Origin: Flavobacterium algicola
GTDB lineage: Bacteria; Bacteroidota; Bacteroidia; Flavobacteriales; Flavobacteriaceae
DNA: 64,000 nucleotides
Assembly (NCBI RefSeq): GCF_022399565.1
Contig: NZ_JAJTUT010000003.1
Coordinates: forward strand, 372,001-436,000
Reading direction: 5' to 3'
Positions within the stretch are counted from its first letter, which is position 1. Each line of letters opens with the position of its first letter. A program made the position numbers and the translations under genes. Positions 18,772 through 27,476 of this stretch are shown here, one piece after another. The notes beneath the pieces are model-generated. The model had not been told where the DNA came from. It made no database searches and saw only the letters and a list, made by a program, of their open reading frames with translations.

Positions 18772-19704
18772 ATGGAAAACGGAATATACGCTAAATTTAA
18801 CACTGCAAAAGGTGCTATTTTGGTAAAGTTAGAGCATGAATTAACTCCTGGAACAGTTGGTAATTTCGTAGCTCTTGCAGAAGGTAACATGGAAAACAAA
18901 ATCAAACCTCAAGGAGAAAAATTCTATGATGGTTTAAATTTTCACAGAGTTATTCCTGATTTCATGATTCAAGGAGGATGTCCTCAAGGAACTGGAACTG
19001 GAGATCCTGGATACAAATTTGATGATGAATTTCACCCAAGTTTAAAACATGACAAACCAGGTATTTTGGCAATGGCTAATTCAGGACCTGGATCTAATGG
19101 TTCTCAATTTTACATCACTCACGTACCAACTTCATGGTTAGACGGAAAACATACTGTTTTTGGTCACGTTATCGAAGGACAAGATATTGTTGATGCAGTT
19201 GCACAAGGAGACAAATTAGACTCTCTTGAAATTGTAAGAGTAGGTGAAGAAGCTCAAAAATGGAATGCTATCGAAGCTTTCGTAGGTTTAAAAGGAGCAC
19301 GTTTGAAAAAACAAGCTGCTTTAAAAGCAGAATCTGAGGCAAAAATGGAAACATTGGCAGCTGGTTTTGAAAAAACAGAAAGCGGATTACGTTACCAATT
19401 TATCCAAAGAGGTGAGGGGAAACAAGCTGAAGCAGGAAAAACAGTTGCTGTACACTACGAAGGTTCATTAGAGTCTGGTAAAGTTTTTGACTCTTCTTAC
19501 CCAAGAAAAAAACCAATCGAATTTAAATTAGGTCAAGGACAAGTAATCGAAGGATGGGACGAAGGTATCGCTTTGTTGAAAGTAGGAGACAAAGCTCGTT
19601 TTGTAATTCCATCTGACTTAGGATACGGACCAGCAGGAGCAGGAGGAGTAATTCCACCAAACGCTACTTTGATCTTTGATGTAGAATTAATGGATGTAAA
19701 ATAA
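18772..19704 (+). CDS. Peptidyl-prolyl isomerase, cyclophilin-FKBP fusion
   Basis: 310 residues and two different prolyl isomerase domains in one chain. Residues 1-155 are cyclophilin: GNFVALAEG, FYDGLNFHRVIPDFMIQGG with the catalytic Arg in FHRV, LAMANSGPGSNGSQFYIT and WLDGKHTVFG. A helical linker with KLKKQ/ALKAESEAKME follows. Residues 200-310 are FKBP: TVAVHYEGSLESGKVFDSSY, VIEGWDEGIALLKVGDKARF, GYGPAGAGGVIPPNATLIFD. No signal peptide, so it acts on cytoplasmic folding or nascent proteins. It is not a frameshift or misjoin: the linker is in frame and well formed. Confidence 0.93.
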   Translation: MENGIYAKFNTAKGAILVKLEHELTPGTVGNFVALAEGNMENKIKPQGEKFYDGLNFHRVIPDFMIQGGCPQGTGTGDPGYKFDDEFHPSLKHDKPGILAMANSGPGSNGSQFYITHVPTSWLDGKHTVFGHVIEGQDIVDAVAQGDKLDSLEIVRVGEEAQKWNAIEAFVGLKGARLKKQAALKAESEAKMETLAAGFEKTESGLRYQFIQRGEGKQAEAGKTVAVHYEGSLESGKVFDSSYPRKKPIEFKLGQGQVIEGWDEGIALLKVGDKARFVIPSDLGYGPAGAGGVIPPNATLIFDVELMDVK

Positions 19705-19735
19705 TCGCTTTTTTAAAGCTTTTGTTATAAAAAAT

Positions 19736-19772
19736 AAAGCCGATTCAATTTATTTTGAATCGGCTTTTTTAG
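19736..19772 (+). terminator. Terminator of the cyclophilin-FKBP gene
   Basis: AAAGCCGATTCAA (19736-19748) and TTGAATCGGCTTT (19755-19767) form a perfect 13-base stem followed by a T-run. Confidence 0.9.
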
Positions 19773-19826
19773 TTTTTGACTTTACATAAAATAATTGAAA
19801 AGCTTTACAAGTAATAATCGTATGAT

Positions 19827-21293
19827 TTAATTACACTTTAATCTAAAGATAAAGGCACTTCCTTTTCCTTCGTCACTTACGAGTTCTAGGTTAGATTCGT
19901 GAAGGTCTAAAATTTTCTTAGCTATGGCGAGACCAAGTCCGGTACTGTTTTTTAGATCAGTATAATTGTTGGCTCGATAATAGCGTGCAAAGATGCGCTC
20001 ACGGTCTTTTTCGGGAATACCTATTCCGTTATCTGCAATTGTTATCCTTATATGGTCATTTACACATTTTTCTGTTGTGATACTAATGTTTCCGTTCTCT
20101 GGTGTAAATTTTATAGCATTGTCAAGCAAGTTTTGAATCACTCTTTCGATCAACGCAATATCAGCAAATACAGGTGCCAATTCTTTCGATAGAAAGGTGT
20201 CAATAGTTATTTTTTTATTACGCGCCATCAATTGGTATTTTGAGCTAATGTCATTTAATAATTCACTAATGATGAAAGCTTCTTTATTGGGGCGAATTTG
20301 ATTGGCTTCTAATTTGGACAATTCAAAAAGTTCGTTTACTAGTTTTTCTAATTTTACAGAGCTTTGACTCACCATATCAATGTACCGCTTACGCTCGTCA
20401 TCGGTGAGGGTTTTCTCTTTCATTTGTAGGGTTTCTAGGTAACCGCGTATAATGGCAATGGGAGTACGCAAATCATGAGATACATTGGCAATCAACTCTC
20501 TTCGCAAATTTTCTACCTCTTTTAACTTGTCAATATTTGTGGTGAGAATATCAGCCATTTCATTAAACATTTCAGCCATCTGTTTTTCACTACCTACTGT
20601 CTTAATATCAATCCTAGCGGCCAAATCACCTTGTTTGAATTGTTGCATCACAGATAATATTTTGGCATAATTTTTTGTAATCGCTCGCAATAATAATAAT
20701 CCGACCAAAAAGGTAAAAAATAAGGTGATTGCGGTGGTGCCGTAACTGACGCGTAGTAAATAATCGGCAAATAAATTGTCTGATGCGGCAGTTTGCTTTT
20801 GTCCATCAAGCACAACATAAATATAAGCATACAACATGTTATTCATCATCAACGGATGTGCCGAAAAAATCTTTTTGGTTTCTGGGTTCAATGGGTCATC
20901 ACCTCTAATGAGATGCTGTGACTTGTCATTTATAAATTCTTTTATGGGATCTAAGTCGATAGCTTTAAGTGAAATGTTTTTCTCAGGTGGATACCAAGAA
21001 AGTATTTCGCCTTTTGGATTGACCAAATACACCTCAAGACTTGGATTAATCGCCATCACGTGATGGAACATTTCATGTAGGGCAGGTACGATCACCTTTC
21101 CATTATAAAAAGGAGTCGAATTTTCTACAATATTTTTGGCGGTGTCGTGGTTGAGTCTTTGATTTACTTCTTCGATATAGTCTTTCGAGTATTTAAAGCT
21201 AATGTAGGTGTGGGCAATACCAACAATTGCTAGAAGTAAAAAGAACGCCAGCGAAATTTTCCAAAATAGTGTGTTGTAATTCCTCGTTTTCAT
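19827..21293 (-). CDS. Two-component sensor histidine kinase
   Basis: 488 residues. Transmembrane helix 1 (about residues 11-30), an extracytoplasmic sensor region (about 35-178), transmembrane helix 2 (about 185-203), a HAMP linker, HisKA with the phospho-acceptor in ANVSHDLRTPIAIIRGYLE (His273), and a HATPase domain with NLLDNAIKFTP, DNGIGIPEKDRERIF and STGLGLAIAKKIL. All catalytic boxes are intact. It lies 2 bases downstream of its response regulator and is co-transcribed with it. The sensor region is unassigned, so the signal is unknown. Confidence 0.94.
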   Translation of the reverse strand: MKTRNYNTLFWKISLAFFLLLAIVGIAHTYISFKYSKDYIEEVNQRLNHDTAKNIVENSTPFYNGKVIVPALHEMFHHVMAINPSLEVYLVNPKGEILSWYPPEKNISLKAIDLDPIKEFINDKSQHLIRGDDPLNPETKKIFSAHPLMMNNMLYAYIYVVLDGQKQTAASDNLFADYLLRVSYGTTAITLFFTFLVGLLLLRAITKNYAKILSVMQQFKQGDLAARIDIKTVGSEKQMAEMFNEMADILTTNIDKLKEVENLRRELIANVSHDLRTPIAIIRGYLETLQMKEKTLTDDERKRYIDMVSQSSVKLEKLVNELFELSKLEANQIRPNKEAFIISELLNDISSKYQLMARNKKITIDTFLSKELAPVFADIALIERVIQNLLDNAIKFTPENGNISITTEKCVNDHIRITIADNGIGIPEKDRERIFARYYRANNYTDLKNSTGLGLAIAKKILDLHESNLELVSDEGKGSAFIFRLKCN

Positions 21294-21295
21294 AT

Positions 21296-22000
21296 TTATT
21301 TAATTTCGTCAGTAAAGCGGTAACCAATGCCCCATGTGGTTAGGATATATTTGGGGTGGGTTAGATTTTCTTCTATTTTGGTACGCAATCTGTTGATGTG
21401 CGAATTTACAGTATGCTCATATCCTGAGAATTCATATCCCCAAACCAAGTTTAATAACGTTTCGCGGGAGTAACTAATTCCTGGATTAGCCATAAATAAA
21501 TAGAGTAAGTCAAATTCTTTTGGTGTCAATTCAATCTTTTGATCGTTGAGAGTAACTTTTCTTTTTTGGGCATCAATAAGGAGGCTTCCACATTGTAGTA
21601 CTTCTTCAATAGGAGATTCAATTTCCGTGATATTGAGTTCACTTCGTCGAATAAGCGCTTTTATGCGAGCGGTAAATTCTCTAATACTAAAGGGTTTTGT
21701 GAGGTAATCATCAGCACCCGTTTCTAGCCCAATTATTTTGTCAATCTCTTCGCTGCGCGCGGTAAGCATCATTATAGGCGTAAAGTTTTTCTCCGCTCGA
21801 ATGCGTTTGCAGATTTCGATTCCATCAATATCAGGCAACATGATGTCCAGAATAATTGCATCAAAATGATTGGTGTTTGCCAGATGCAAACCTTCAAAAC
21901 CGTTATAAGCTTTGGTGAGTTCGCAATGAATGTCTTTTAAATGAATACTAGCCAACTCTACGATAGAGGGATCATCTTCAATCATTAATATTTTTTTCAT
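21296..22000 (-). CDS. Response regulator, OmpR/PhoB family
   Basis: 234 residues. The receiver domain has the acidic pair in MIEDDPS, the phospho-acceptor Asp52 in IILDIMLPDIDG, Thr in MMLTARSE, and Lys in YLTKPFSIRE. The C-terminal winged helix has IELTPKEFDLLYLFMANPG and HINRLRTKIEENLTHPKYI, the DNA-reading part of the OmpR type. It is a transcription factor for unknown targets. The outer-membrane protein gene (22056) and DM13 lipoprotein gene lie directly upstream in the same direction and may be targets or operon partners. Confidence 0.95.
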   Translation of the reverse strand: MKKILMIEDDPSIVELASIHLKDIHCELTKAYNGFEGLHLANTNHFDAIILDIMLPDIDGIEICKRIRAEKNFTPIMMLTARSEEIDKIIGLETGADDYLTKPFSIREFTARIKALIRRSELNITEIESPIEEVLQCGSLLIDAQKRKVTLNDQKIELTPKEFDLLYLFMANPGISYSRETLLNLVWGYEFSGYEHTVNSHINRLRTKIEENLTHPKYILTTWGIGYRFTDEIK

Positions 22001-22055
22001 GGCAATACATTTTTGGAATAGTGGTAAATATAATATTTAGGCTTGACAATCAAGA

Positions 22056-22913
22056 TTATTTTTTTTGATATACAATTCCAAAAGAGAGAATATTATTTGC
22101 GTAAATGTTTTTGGCTTTTACAATGGCACTATTCGAATTAAAATATTGAGCCGTAAGTCCAAAGTTTTTTCCAATTTCATATAATCCGCCCACAGATACA
22201 CCTGTATAGCTTGTACCATCGCCTCTTATAAAGTCTGCAGTCGTGGGCTGTGCACCTACACCTGTAAGGATAGATACTTTTGTGTTTACCCATAATCTAT
22301 CAAAAAACTGATAACCTACCTCGACACCGGCTTGGTATTGATTTTGAAAGTCACGTTCTTTATATTTTGTTCTATAGTTAAATGCACTGTAAGCACTTGC
22401 ATATAATTTTAAAGGGGTGAAAGTATGAGAAACAGCTAACGTTGTCCATACATTGAACTCGCCATCACCAGATGGTAAATTAATTTGTTCCAGAGGATTA
22501 CTTTTATTTACTGCAAAATTATCTTTTTTGCCTGTTGGAAATTCTGGCGCAATGGAAACCGATAGCGGAAAAGATTTGTTCAGTAAAGCGTATTTTAATT
22601 CCAATTTTACATCACCAAAACCACTAACCTTATTGGTGGTTTCATAACTATTTTGTTTAAAAAAAGGAACAAAAGCAATGGCCGTTAAACGATTGCTTAT
22701 GCCGTATTCTCCATATGCCGAAATTGCATTTTGTGTAAAGTCACTGGTTGTTAAGCTATTTCCTGTATTGTTTCTAAAGTCAGATGAAGTATAAGAGCTG
22801 TAATCTACTTTTAAAAAGTAAGTATCCTTTGGTTTTGTCCATCCACTTTGCGCTTGCACTGCCGTTGGCGCATAAAGCGCAAAAAGCATAAAGGTGTAAA
22901 TGTATTTTTTCAT
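22056..22913 (-). CDS. Outer-membrane beta-barrel-like protein
   Basis: About 285 residues from ATG 22913; this start gives a normal signal peptide (ends near PTAVQAQ), and a hairpin sits just upstream (22954-22987). The mature protein has alternating amphipathic strands ending in aromatic residues (ISAYGEYGISNRLTAIAFVP, LYASAYSAFNYRTKYKER, FGDVKLELKYALLNKSFPL), like the phenol-degradation MetA/transporter-type barrel family. It ends with a barrel-type C-terminal strand (LSFGIVYQKK). Function unknown. The response regulator gene follows 55 bases downstream. Confidence 0.7.
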   Translation of the reverse strand: MKKYIYTFMLFALYAPTAVQAQSGWTKPKDTYFLKVDYSSYTSSDFRNNTGNSLTTSDFTQNAISAYGEYGISNRLTAIAFVPFFKQNSYETTNKVSGFGDVKLELKYALLNKSFPLSVSIAPEFPTGKKDNFAVNKSNPLEQINLPSGDGEFNVWTTLAVSHTFTPLKLYASAYSAFNYRTKYKERDFQNQYQAGVEVGYQFFDRLWVNTKVSILTGVGAQPTTADFIRGDGTSYTGVSVGGLYEIGKNFGLTAQYFNSNSAIVKAKNIYANNILSFGIVYQKK

Positions 22914-22953
22914 GGTATTAATTTTTATAAAATGAGGTGTTTTTAATCGAAAA

Positions 22954-22987
22954 ACAAAAGACATCAGTAAGTACTAATGTCTTTTGT
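22954..22987 (-). terminator. Hairpin between the DM13 lipoprotein and outer-membrane protein genes
   Basis: ACAAAAGACAT (22954-22964) and ATGTCTTTTGT (22977-22987) form a perfect 11-base stem. It lies 20 bases past the stop of the DM13 gene and may terminate or attenuate transcription before the barrel gene. Confidence 0.7.
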
Positions 22988-23007
22988 AGAAATTATAAAG
23001 TAAATTT

Positions 23008-23469
23008 TTATTGTAGTAGTCCATTTCCAAAAGGAATATTTGCTGAACCGCACCAGATAATTAAATAATTTAAATTGGCTGCTATTGTACCATTTACTTT
23101 ATAATAAATTTCGCCATTTTCGGTAACAATTCCGATTAGTTTTAGGTCAGGATTTCCAGTACCGGGACTAGCAGTGTAGGTAGAAGTAGTTGAAAGGTAA
23201 ACCGTTGCGGTACCGGTACCTAATTCTGTTGTAAAATCAGACCCAAGGTGTACAAAAGTAGTGTTTTCACTATCTACTCCAATTTCGATTTTACCAGCTG
23301 TTGGTGTTCCATTTTGAGCGGTTAATGTTCCCGATTTTGTAACGGTAAAAGTACCTACTGGTAAGGCAGAATCAACTTCTACTGTTGTAGTTTCATTGTC
23401 GTTAGAGCAAGATACTGCTGTCATTGTTGTTAGAGCTAGAGCGAAGATTGCGATGAAAATTCTTTTCAT
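23008..23469 (-). CDS. DM13-domain lipoprotein
   Basis: 153 residues with a lipoprotein signal (LTTMTAVSC; lipobox AVSC). The domain contains LPVGTFTVTKSGTLTAQNG and GKIEIGVD, and ends in LNYLIIWCGSANIPFGNGLL, which matches the C-terminal pattern of the DM13 fold (a buried Cys, then FG.a.L), proposed to take part in redox reactions. Outer- or inner-membrane tethered. The downstream gene encodes a beta-barrel protein and then comes the two-component pair. The DM13 assignment rests on pattern alone. Confidence 0.65.
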   Translation of the reverse strand: MKRIFIAIFALALTTMTAVSCSNDNETTTVEVDSALPVGTFTVTKSGTLTAQNGTPTAGKIEIGVDSENTTFVHLGSDFTTELGTGTATVYLSTTSTYTASPGTGNPDLKLIGIVTENGEIYYKVNGTIAANLNYLIIWCGSANIPFGNGLLQ

Positions 23470-23865
23470 AATTTTGATGTTTAAATTAGTATTCGTTTTT
23501 CTTATTGCAAATATCCTCGAGAAGTATCACAGAAATATCCCGAAAGAATTACAAAAGGGTAAAATTTACTTTTTATCAAAATATAAGTAGGAGATGGCAA
23601 CTTAAGTGGTAGTAAGTGTTGGGTCTCATATACAATGAAGCTTTCGGATTATACATCCTCTTCCAAAAAAAGTAAAAATATAAATTCGATTTATGTGGTC
23701 TAGCGTTTAATTGAGAAAAACACACCGTAGATAGAGCAAATCGACACACCTTGTTGAGGTTTAAATTGTTTTATGGTATAAAATAAAGCACATATCATGA
23801 GAAGAATGTGCCTTTTAGTTCTGTTAAATAAGAGAAGTCTCATTTCTATTTCTGATTAGTTTTTA
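23470..23865. other. Gene-free stretch before the HMG-CoA lyase gene
   Basis: About 400 bases with no credible coding sequence, between two divergent genes. TATCTTTG at 23866-23873, fitting the -7 consensus, lies just after it and only six bases before the ATG of the lyase gene. Nothing else definite is seen. Confidence 0.45.
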
Positions 23866-23879
23866 TATCTTTGATTACT

Positions 23880-24743
23880 ATGAACGCAGTCAAAATTATT
23901 GAATGTCCTAGAGACGCCATGCAAGGAATAAAAACGTTTATACCCACCAAACAAAAGGCAGCGTATATACAAGCCTTGTTGCGCGTTGGGTTTGATACGA
24001 TTGATTTTGGAAGTTTTGTTTCTCCCCGCGCAATTCCGCAAATGCAGGATACCGCTGCTGTTTTAGATTCACTTGATTTATCAAAAACAACAAGTAAACT
24101 TCTTGCGATTGTAGCAAATACTAAAGGTGCTGAAATTGCATCCACACATTCTCAAATTGACTACCTAGGTTTCCCTTTTTCTATATCAGAAAATTTTCAG
24201 ATGCGGAATACCCATAAAACTATTGGGGAATCTTTAATTACTTTAAACGAAATTTTAAACATTGCAGATAAAAGTAATAAACAAGTAGTAGCTTACCTAT
24301 CTATGGGTTTTGGAAATCCTTATGGTGATCCTTGGTCTACTGAAATTGTAGGGCAATGGACAGAAAAGTTAGCTGGAATGGGAGTGAAGATTTTATCGCT
24401 ATCCGACACTGTTGGTAGTTCAACTCCCGAGGTAATTCGTTATTTATATTCGCACTTAGTACCACAATATCCCGAAATCGAATTTGGTGCACACTTTCAT
24501 ACGACGTACGATAAATGGTTTGAGAAAATTGATGCAGCTACCCAAGCAGGATGTCGCCGTTTTGATGGAGCCATTCAAGGTTTTGGCGGCTGCCCAATGG
24601 CTAAAGATGTACTTACAGGCAACATGCCAACAGAGAAATTATTATCTTATTTCACTAGTACTAAAATAAAGACGAACCTAAACCCGTTAAGTTTTGAGTC
24701 ATCATACAATGAGGCATCAAAATTATTTGGTGAATTTAAATAA
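23880..24743 (+). CDS. Hydroxymethylglutaryl-CoA lyase
   Basis: 287 residues from the ATG at 23880; a frame-extending TTG at 23871 overlaps the probable -7 box and is unlikely. The enzyme splits HMG-CoA to acetyl-CoA and acetoacetate in leucine degradation and ketone metabolism. TIM-barrel family features: ECPRDAMQGIKTFIPTKQK at the N-terminus, DFGSFVSPRAIPQMQD, the metal-binding HFHTTYD near residue 205, and the active-site cysteine loop GFGGCPMAKDVLTGNMPTE. The family name is clear from the loop; a related aldolase specificity is possible. It is followed by a lipoprotein/DUF5723 pair of no obvious link. Confidence 0.88.
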   Translation: MNAVKIIECPRDAMQGIKTFIPTKQKAAYIQALLRVGFDTIDFGSFVSPRAIPQMQDTAAVLDSLDLSKTTSKLLAIVANTKGAEIASTHSQIDYLGFPFSISENFQMRNTHKTIGESLITLNEILNIADKSNKQVVAYLSMGFGNPYGDPWSTEIVGQWTEKLAGMGVKILSLSDTVGSSTPEVIRYLYSHLVPQYPEIEFGAHFHTTYDKWFEKIDAATQAGCRRFDGAIQGFGGCPMAKDVLTGNMPTEKLLSYFTSTKIKTNLNPLSFESSYNEASKLFGEFK

Positions 24744-24776
24744 GGTATAAGCCCAATTACTAATTATAACCATTAT

Positions 24777-25331
24777 ATGGAAAAGAAATCTACTATTCGA
24801 AATATATTATCCGTGCTGTTGTTAGTGTTTTTGACACCTTCATGTTCCAGTGATTTAGATTTTAACCAATCAGAGGATTTATTATTGACTCCCGTTATTG
24901 TAGCTAACCTTACTAATTTTGATGTGCCAGCTCCAGATTTTGTAGAAGGCGGTGTCGAAACAACAGTAGCTTTTGAAGTTGAAAATTTTGACGTTTTTCG
25001 AGATACTTTTTTTCGAGATAATTTGCAACAAGCAGATTTCTTGTTCGTAATTACAAATACAATAGACAGAGATTATGTAATTGAATTAATTTTGTACGAT
25101 ATTTTTAATAACGTAGTGGATAGTATCGTCTTTAATATTCCAGCATCAGCCGGTACACCACAAGTGATTACTGAAAAAAAAACATATCAAAATGCCTCAT
25201 TAGATCAATTAAAGCGAACGGATAAAATGGGATTCAGGATAACAATGTTGCCAGGAACGCCTCTAACTGAAAGTAGTGCCGGTAGTTTAAAATTGAAATC
25301 AAGTGCAACCGTTTATATGGAAATAGAATGA
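24777..25331 (+). CDS. Hypothetical lipoprotein
   Basis: 184 residues with a lipoprotein signal (LLLVFLTPSC; lipobox TPSC). The mature part carries beta-strand-like segments, VETTVAFEVENFDVFRDTF, ADFLFVITNTIDRDYVIEL and a C-terminal LKLKSSATVYMEIE. No family recognised. Its TGA stop overlaps the ATG of the DUF5723 gene by four bases, so the two are translationally coupled and likely form one outer-membrane complex, with this one as the lipoprotein partner (inference). Confidence 0.75.
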   Translation: MEKKSTIRNILSVLLLVFLTPSCSSDLDFNQSEDLLLTPVIVANLTNFDVPAPDFVEGGVETTVAFEVENFDVFRDTFFRDNLQQADFLFVITNTIDRDYVIELILYDIFNNVVDSIVFNIPASAGTPQVITEKKTYQNASLDQLKRTDKMGFRITMLPGTPLTESSAGSLKLKSSATVYMEIE

Positions 25332-26728
25332 AATATATAGCAATACTATGGCTTACTGTTCTAGTTTCAGTAAACATGTTAGCCCAGAACAAACAAATTT
25401 TGTACAACTTTACCGCGGTACCGCAGTCAATGATGACGAATCCTGGTGCAGATGTGTCTTATAAATTTTACTTTGGAGTTCCTTTTCTTTCCGGAATTTC
25501 AGCAAATATGGGTTCGACTGGTTTTTCGGCCTATGATTTATTTGCGGACAACGGTGTTGACTTTAATACCAAATTACAAAGCGTAGTCAATTCAACTACA
25601 AACAAAGATAAATTGGTATTTAATGAGCAATTAGAAATCGTTACGGGTGGATTTCGTTTAGGAGAAAGGGATAATTATACTTATGTGTCTTTCGGAATGT
25701 ACCAAGAGATAGATGCTTTGATCTACGTCCCAAAAGATCCGTTATTATTGGCCTTAAACGGAAATCAAGATTATATAGGAAAGTCTTTCAACCTTGGTGA
25801 CTTAAATGGTAGAGCAGAAGCAGTTTCAGTTTTACACTTAGGTTTTCATAAAAACATCAATGAAAAATTAATTTTGGGAGCAAGAGGTAAGATTTACACC
25901 AGTGGTTTTAATGCAACCACAACCAACAACTCAGGTTACATATACACCATTCCGTCAAATACATCTATGTATGAGCAGGTGATTTACTCAGATTTGCAAG
26001 CACATACCTCAGGTTTGTCCAATTACATTGATAACGAGAGACAATTTGAAGGAGGGAAAAAGGCATTACAAAAAGCATTTCTAGGTCCAGATTTAGGTCT
26101 AGGACTTGATCTTGGGTTTACTTATAATCCAAAGGAAAATATACAATGGACTGGGAGTGTTTTGGACATTGGTTTTATTTCTCATAACAATGATACTAAA
26201 ATTTACACATTCAAAGGAGTGTACGATTACCAAGGTGTCAATCCTGATTTCAACAACACCAGCGGAACGGGTGGTAATTTTCAGGACTTTCAAGATGCCA
26301 TTCCGCTCGATACCATACGTACAAAATACAGAACATGGCGTCCTGTGAAGATCAATGCCTCTTACAAATACTCATTTGATGATCGCCGTGGCGGAGGTGA
26401 CTGCAACTGCTATGGTGATGAAAATAAAGGATATAAAAATGGAGTAGGAGCACAACTGTATATGATGACTACACCCAAAACACCCTTAGTCGCCTTGACA
26501 GGTTTCTATGAAAGAAGACTTCTAACGAATCTAAACATGAAAGCAACCTACACCGTAGATTCTTTCTCGTATACCAACATTGGTTTAGGACTGGCGGGAA
26601 GTATAGGAGCATTTAATATGTACCTCATGGGAGATAATTTACTGGCGTACCGCGATCTATCCAAAGCGAAGACCTTATCGTTGCAATTCGGAATCAATTT
26701 TATCTTTCAAGACAAAGACGGTGAATAG
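25328..26728 (+). CDS. DUF5723 outer-membrane protein
   Basis: 466 residues with a signal peptide (MKYIAILWLTVLVSVNMLAQ). The opening NKQILYNFTAVPQSMMTNPG and the repeated amphipathic strands (RLGERDNYTYVSFGMY, LHLGFHKNINEKLILGARGK, GAQLYMMTTPKTPLVALTG) match the DUF5723 group, related to the PorP/SprF-type barrel proteins of Bacteroidota. Found with its lipoprotein partner in a two-gene unit. A surface or gliding/secretion accessory role is possible but not shown. A Cys-rich loop (GGGDCNCYG) around residue 357 is unusual in a barrel. Confidence 0.8.
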   Translation: MKYIAILWLTVLVSVNMLAQNKQILYNFTAVPQSMMTNPGADVSYKFYFGVPFLSGISANMGSTGFSAYDLFADNGVDFNTKLQSVVNSTTNKDKLVFNEQLEIVTGGFRLGERDNYTYVSFGMYQEIDALIYVPKDPLLLALNGNQDYIGKSFNLGDLNGRAEAVSVLHLGFHKNINEKLILGARGKIYTSGFNATTTNNSGYIYTIPSNTSMYEQVIYSDLQAHTSGLSNYIDNERQFEGGKKALQKAFLGPDLGLGLDLGFTYNPKENIQWTGSVLDIGFISHNNDTKIYTFKGVYDYQGVNPDFNNTSGTGGNFQDFQDAIPLDTIRTKYRTWRPVKINASYKYSFDDRRGGGDCNCYGDENKGYKNGVGAQLYMMTTPKTPLVALTGFYERRLLTNLNMKATYTVDSFSYTNIGLGLAGSIGAFNMYLMGDNLLAYRDLSKAKTLSLQFGINFIFQDKDGE

Positions 26729-26732
26729 GTAG

Positions 26733-26880
26733 TTGGAGTAATTCCCAGCTGTACTTTACAAGTCCTCACTAGTAGCACCCTTTTTCTAAGCCCAAAAAGG
26801 AGCTTCTTTCAGTCGCTCTTTTTGAGCAAGAAAATGTGCTGCTACACGTTCCGGGCTTTCCATTTCCATCTGGACTAGAA
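26733..26880. repeat. Intergenic repeat, CCAGCTG...CATCTGGACTAG type
   Basis: Begins GGAGTAATTCCCAGCTGTAC and ends TTTCCATCTGGACTAGAATG, the same outer words as the element at 15317-15395. The middle is a nested inverted repeat (GTAGCACCC...; AAAAAGGAGC and GCTCTTTTTGAG). Non-coding; may form a long hairpin downstream of the DUF5723 gene. Confidence 0.55.
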
Positions 26881-26993
26881 TGACTGTTTAATTAAACTTA
26901 ACTATTTTTTAAAAATTCATATTGTAGACTGAACAAAATATTTTGTATTTTTAAAGCTTTATAGTGAAGTGCAAACCATTAAAAATCAGTAAT

Positions 26994-27473
26994 ATGGATC
27001 CGAAACACATTTACCCAGGAGCGCATTCCTTGAATGCATACATCATAGTAAAAGGTTGTAGTGACGCAATAGAATTTTATAAAAAAGTTTTTGGAGCAGT
27101 AGAGAAATTTCGATTACTCATGCCCGACGGTGCAATAGCACATGCTGAAATCGAAATCGAGGGATCACTCTTAATGCTGTCTGATGAAAATGTAGAGTGG
27201 GGAGCCTTAAGCCCAACAACGATAGGCGGCAGTTCAACGACCTTAAGCATTTATGTAAAAGATGCCGATAAAGTTTTTAATACCGCCATCTGTCAAGGAG
27301 CCACAGCTGTTATGCCAGTAAAAAATGAGTTTTATGGAGATAGAGTTGGGCAGATTTTAGACCCTTTTGGCTATAAGTGGATGATTGCAACGCATGTTGA
27401 ATCTGTAAGCCCAGAAGAAATGCAAATCAGGATGGATAAAATGTTTGCAGGTGAGTCAGAAACTACGGACTAG
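26994..27473 (+). CDS. VOC-family protein (glyoxalase/PhnB-like)
   Basis: 159 residues from the ATG at 26994 (MDPKHIYPGAHSLNAYIIV); a ten-residue extension is unlikely. Vicinal-oxygen-chelate fold: an N-terminal module with IEFYKKVFGAVEKFRLLMPDGAIAH and a C-terminal module with DADKVFNTAICQGA and GDRVGQILDPFGYKWMIAT, as in the PhnB-like group. Metal-dependent enzyme or antibiotic-binding-like protein; substrate unknown. Its stop codon is only three bases from the stop of the converging PPTase gene. Confidence 0.82.
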   Translation: MDPKHIYPGAHSLNAYIIVKGCSDAIEFYKKVFGAVEKFRLLMPDGAIAHAEIEIEGSLLMLSDENVEWGALSPTTIGGSSTTLSIYVKDADKVFNTAICQGATAVMPVKNEFYGDRVGQILDPFGYKWMIATHVESVSPEEMQIRMDKMFAGESETTD

Positions 27474-27476
27474 ATA

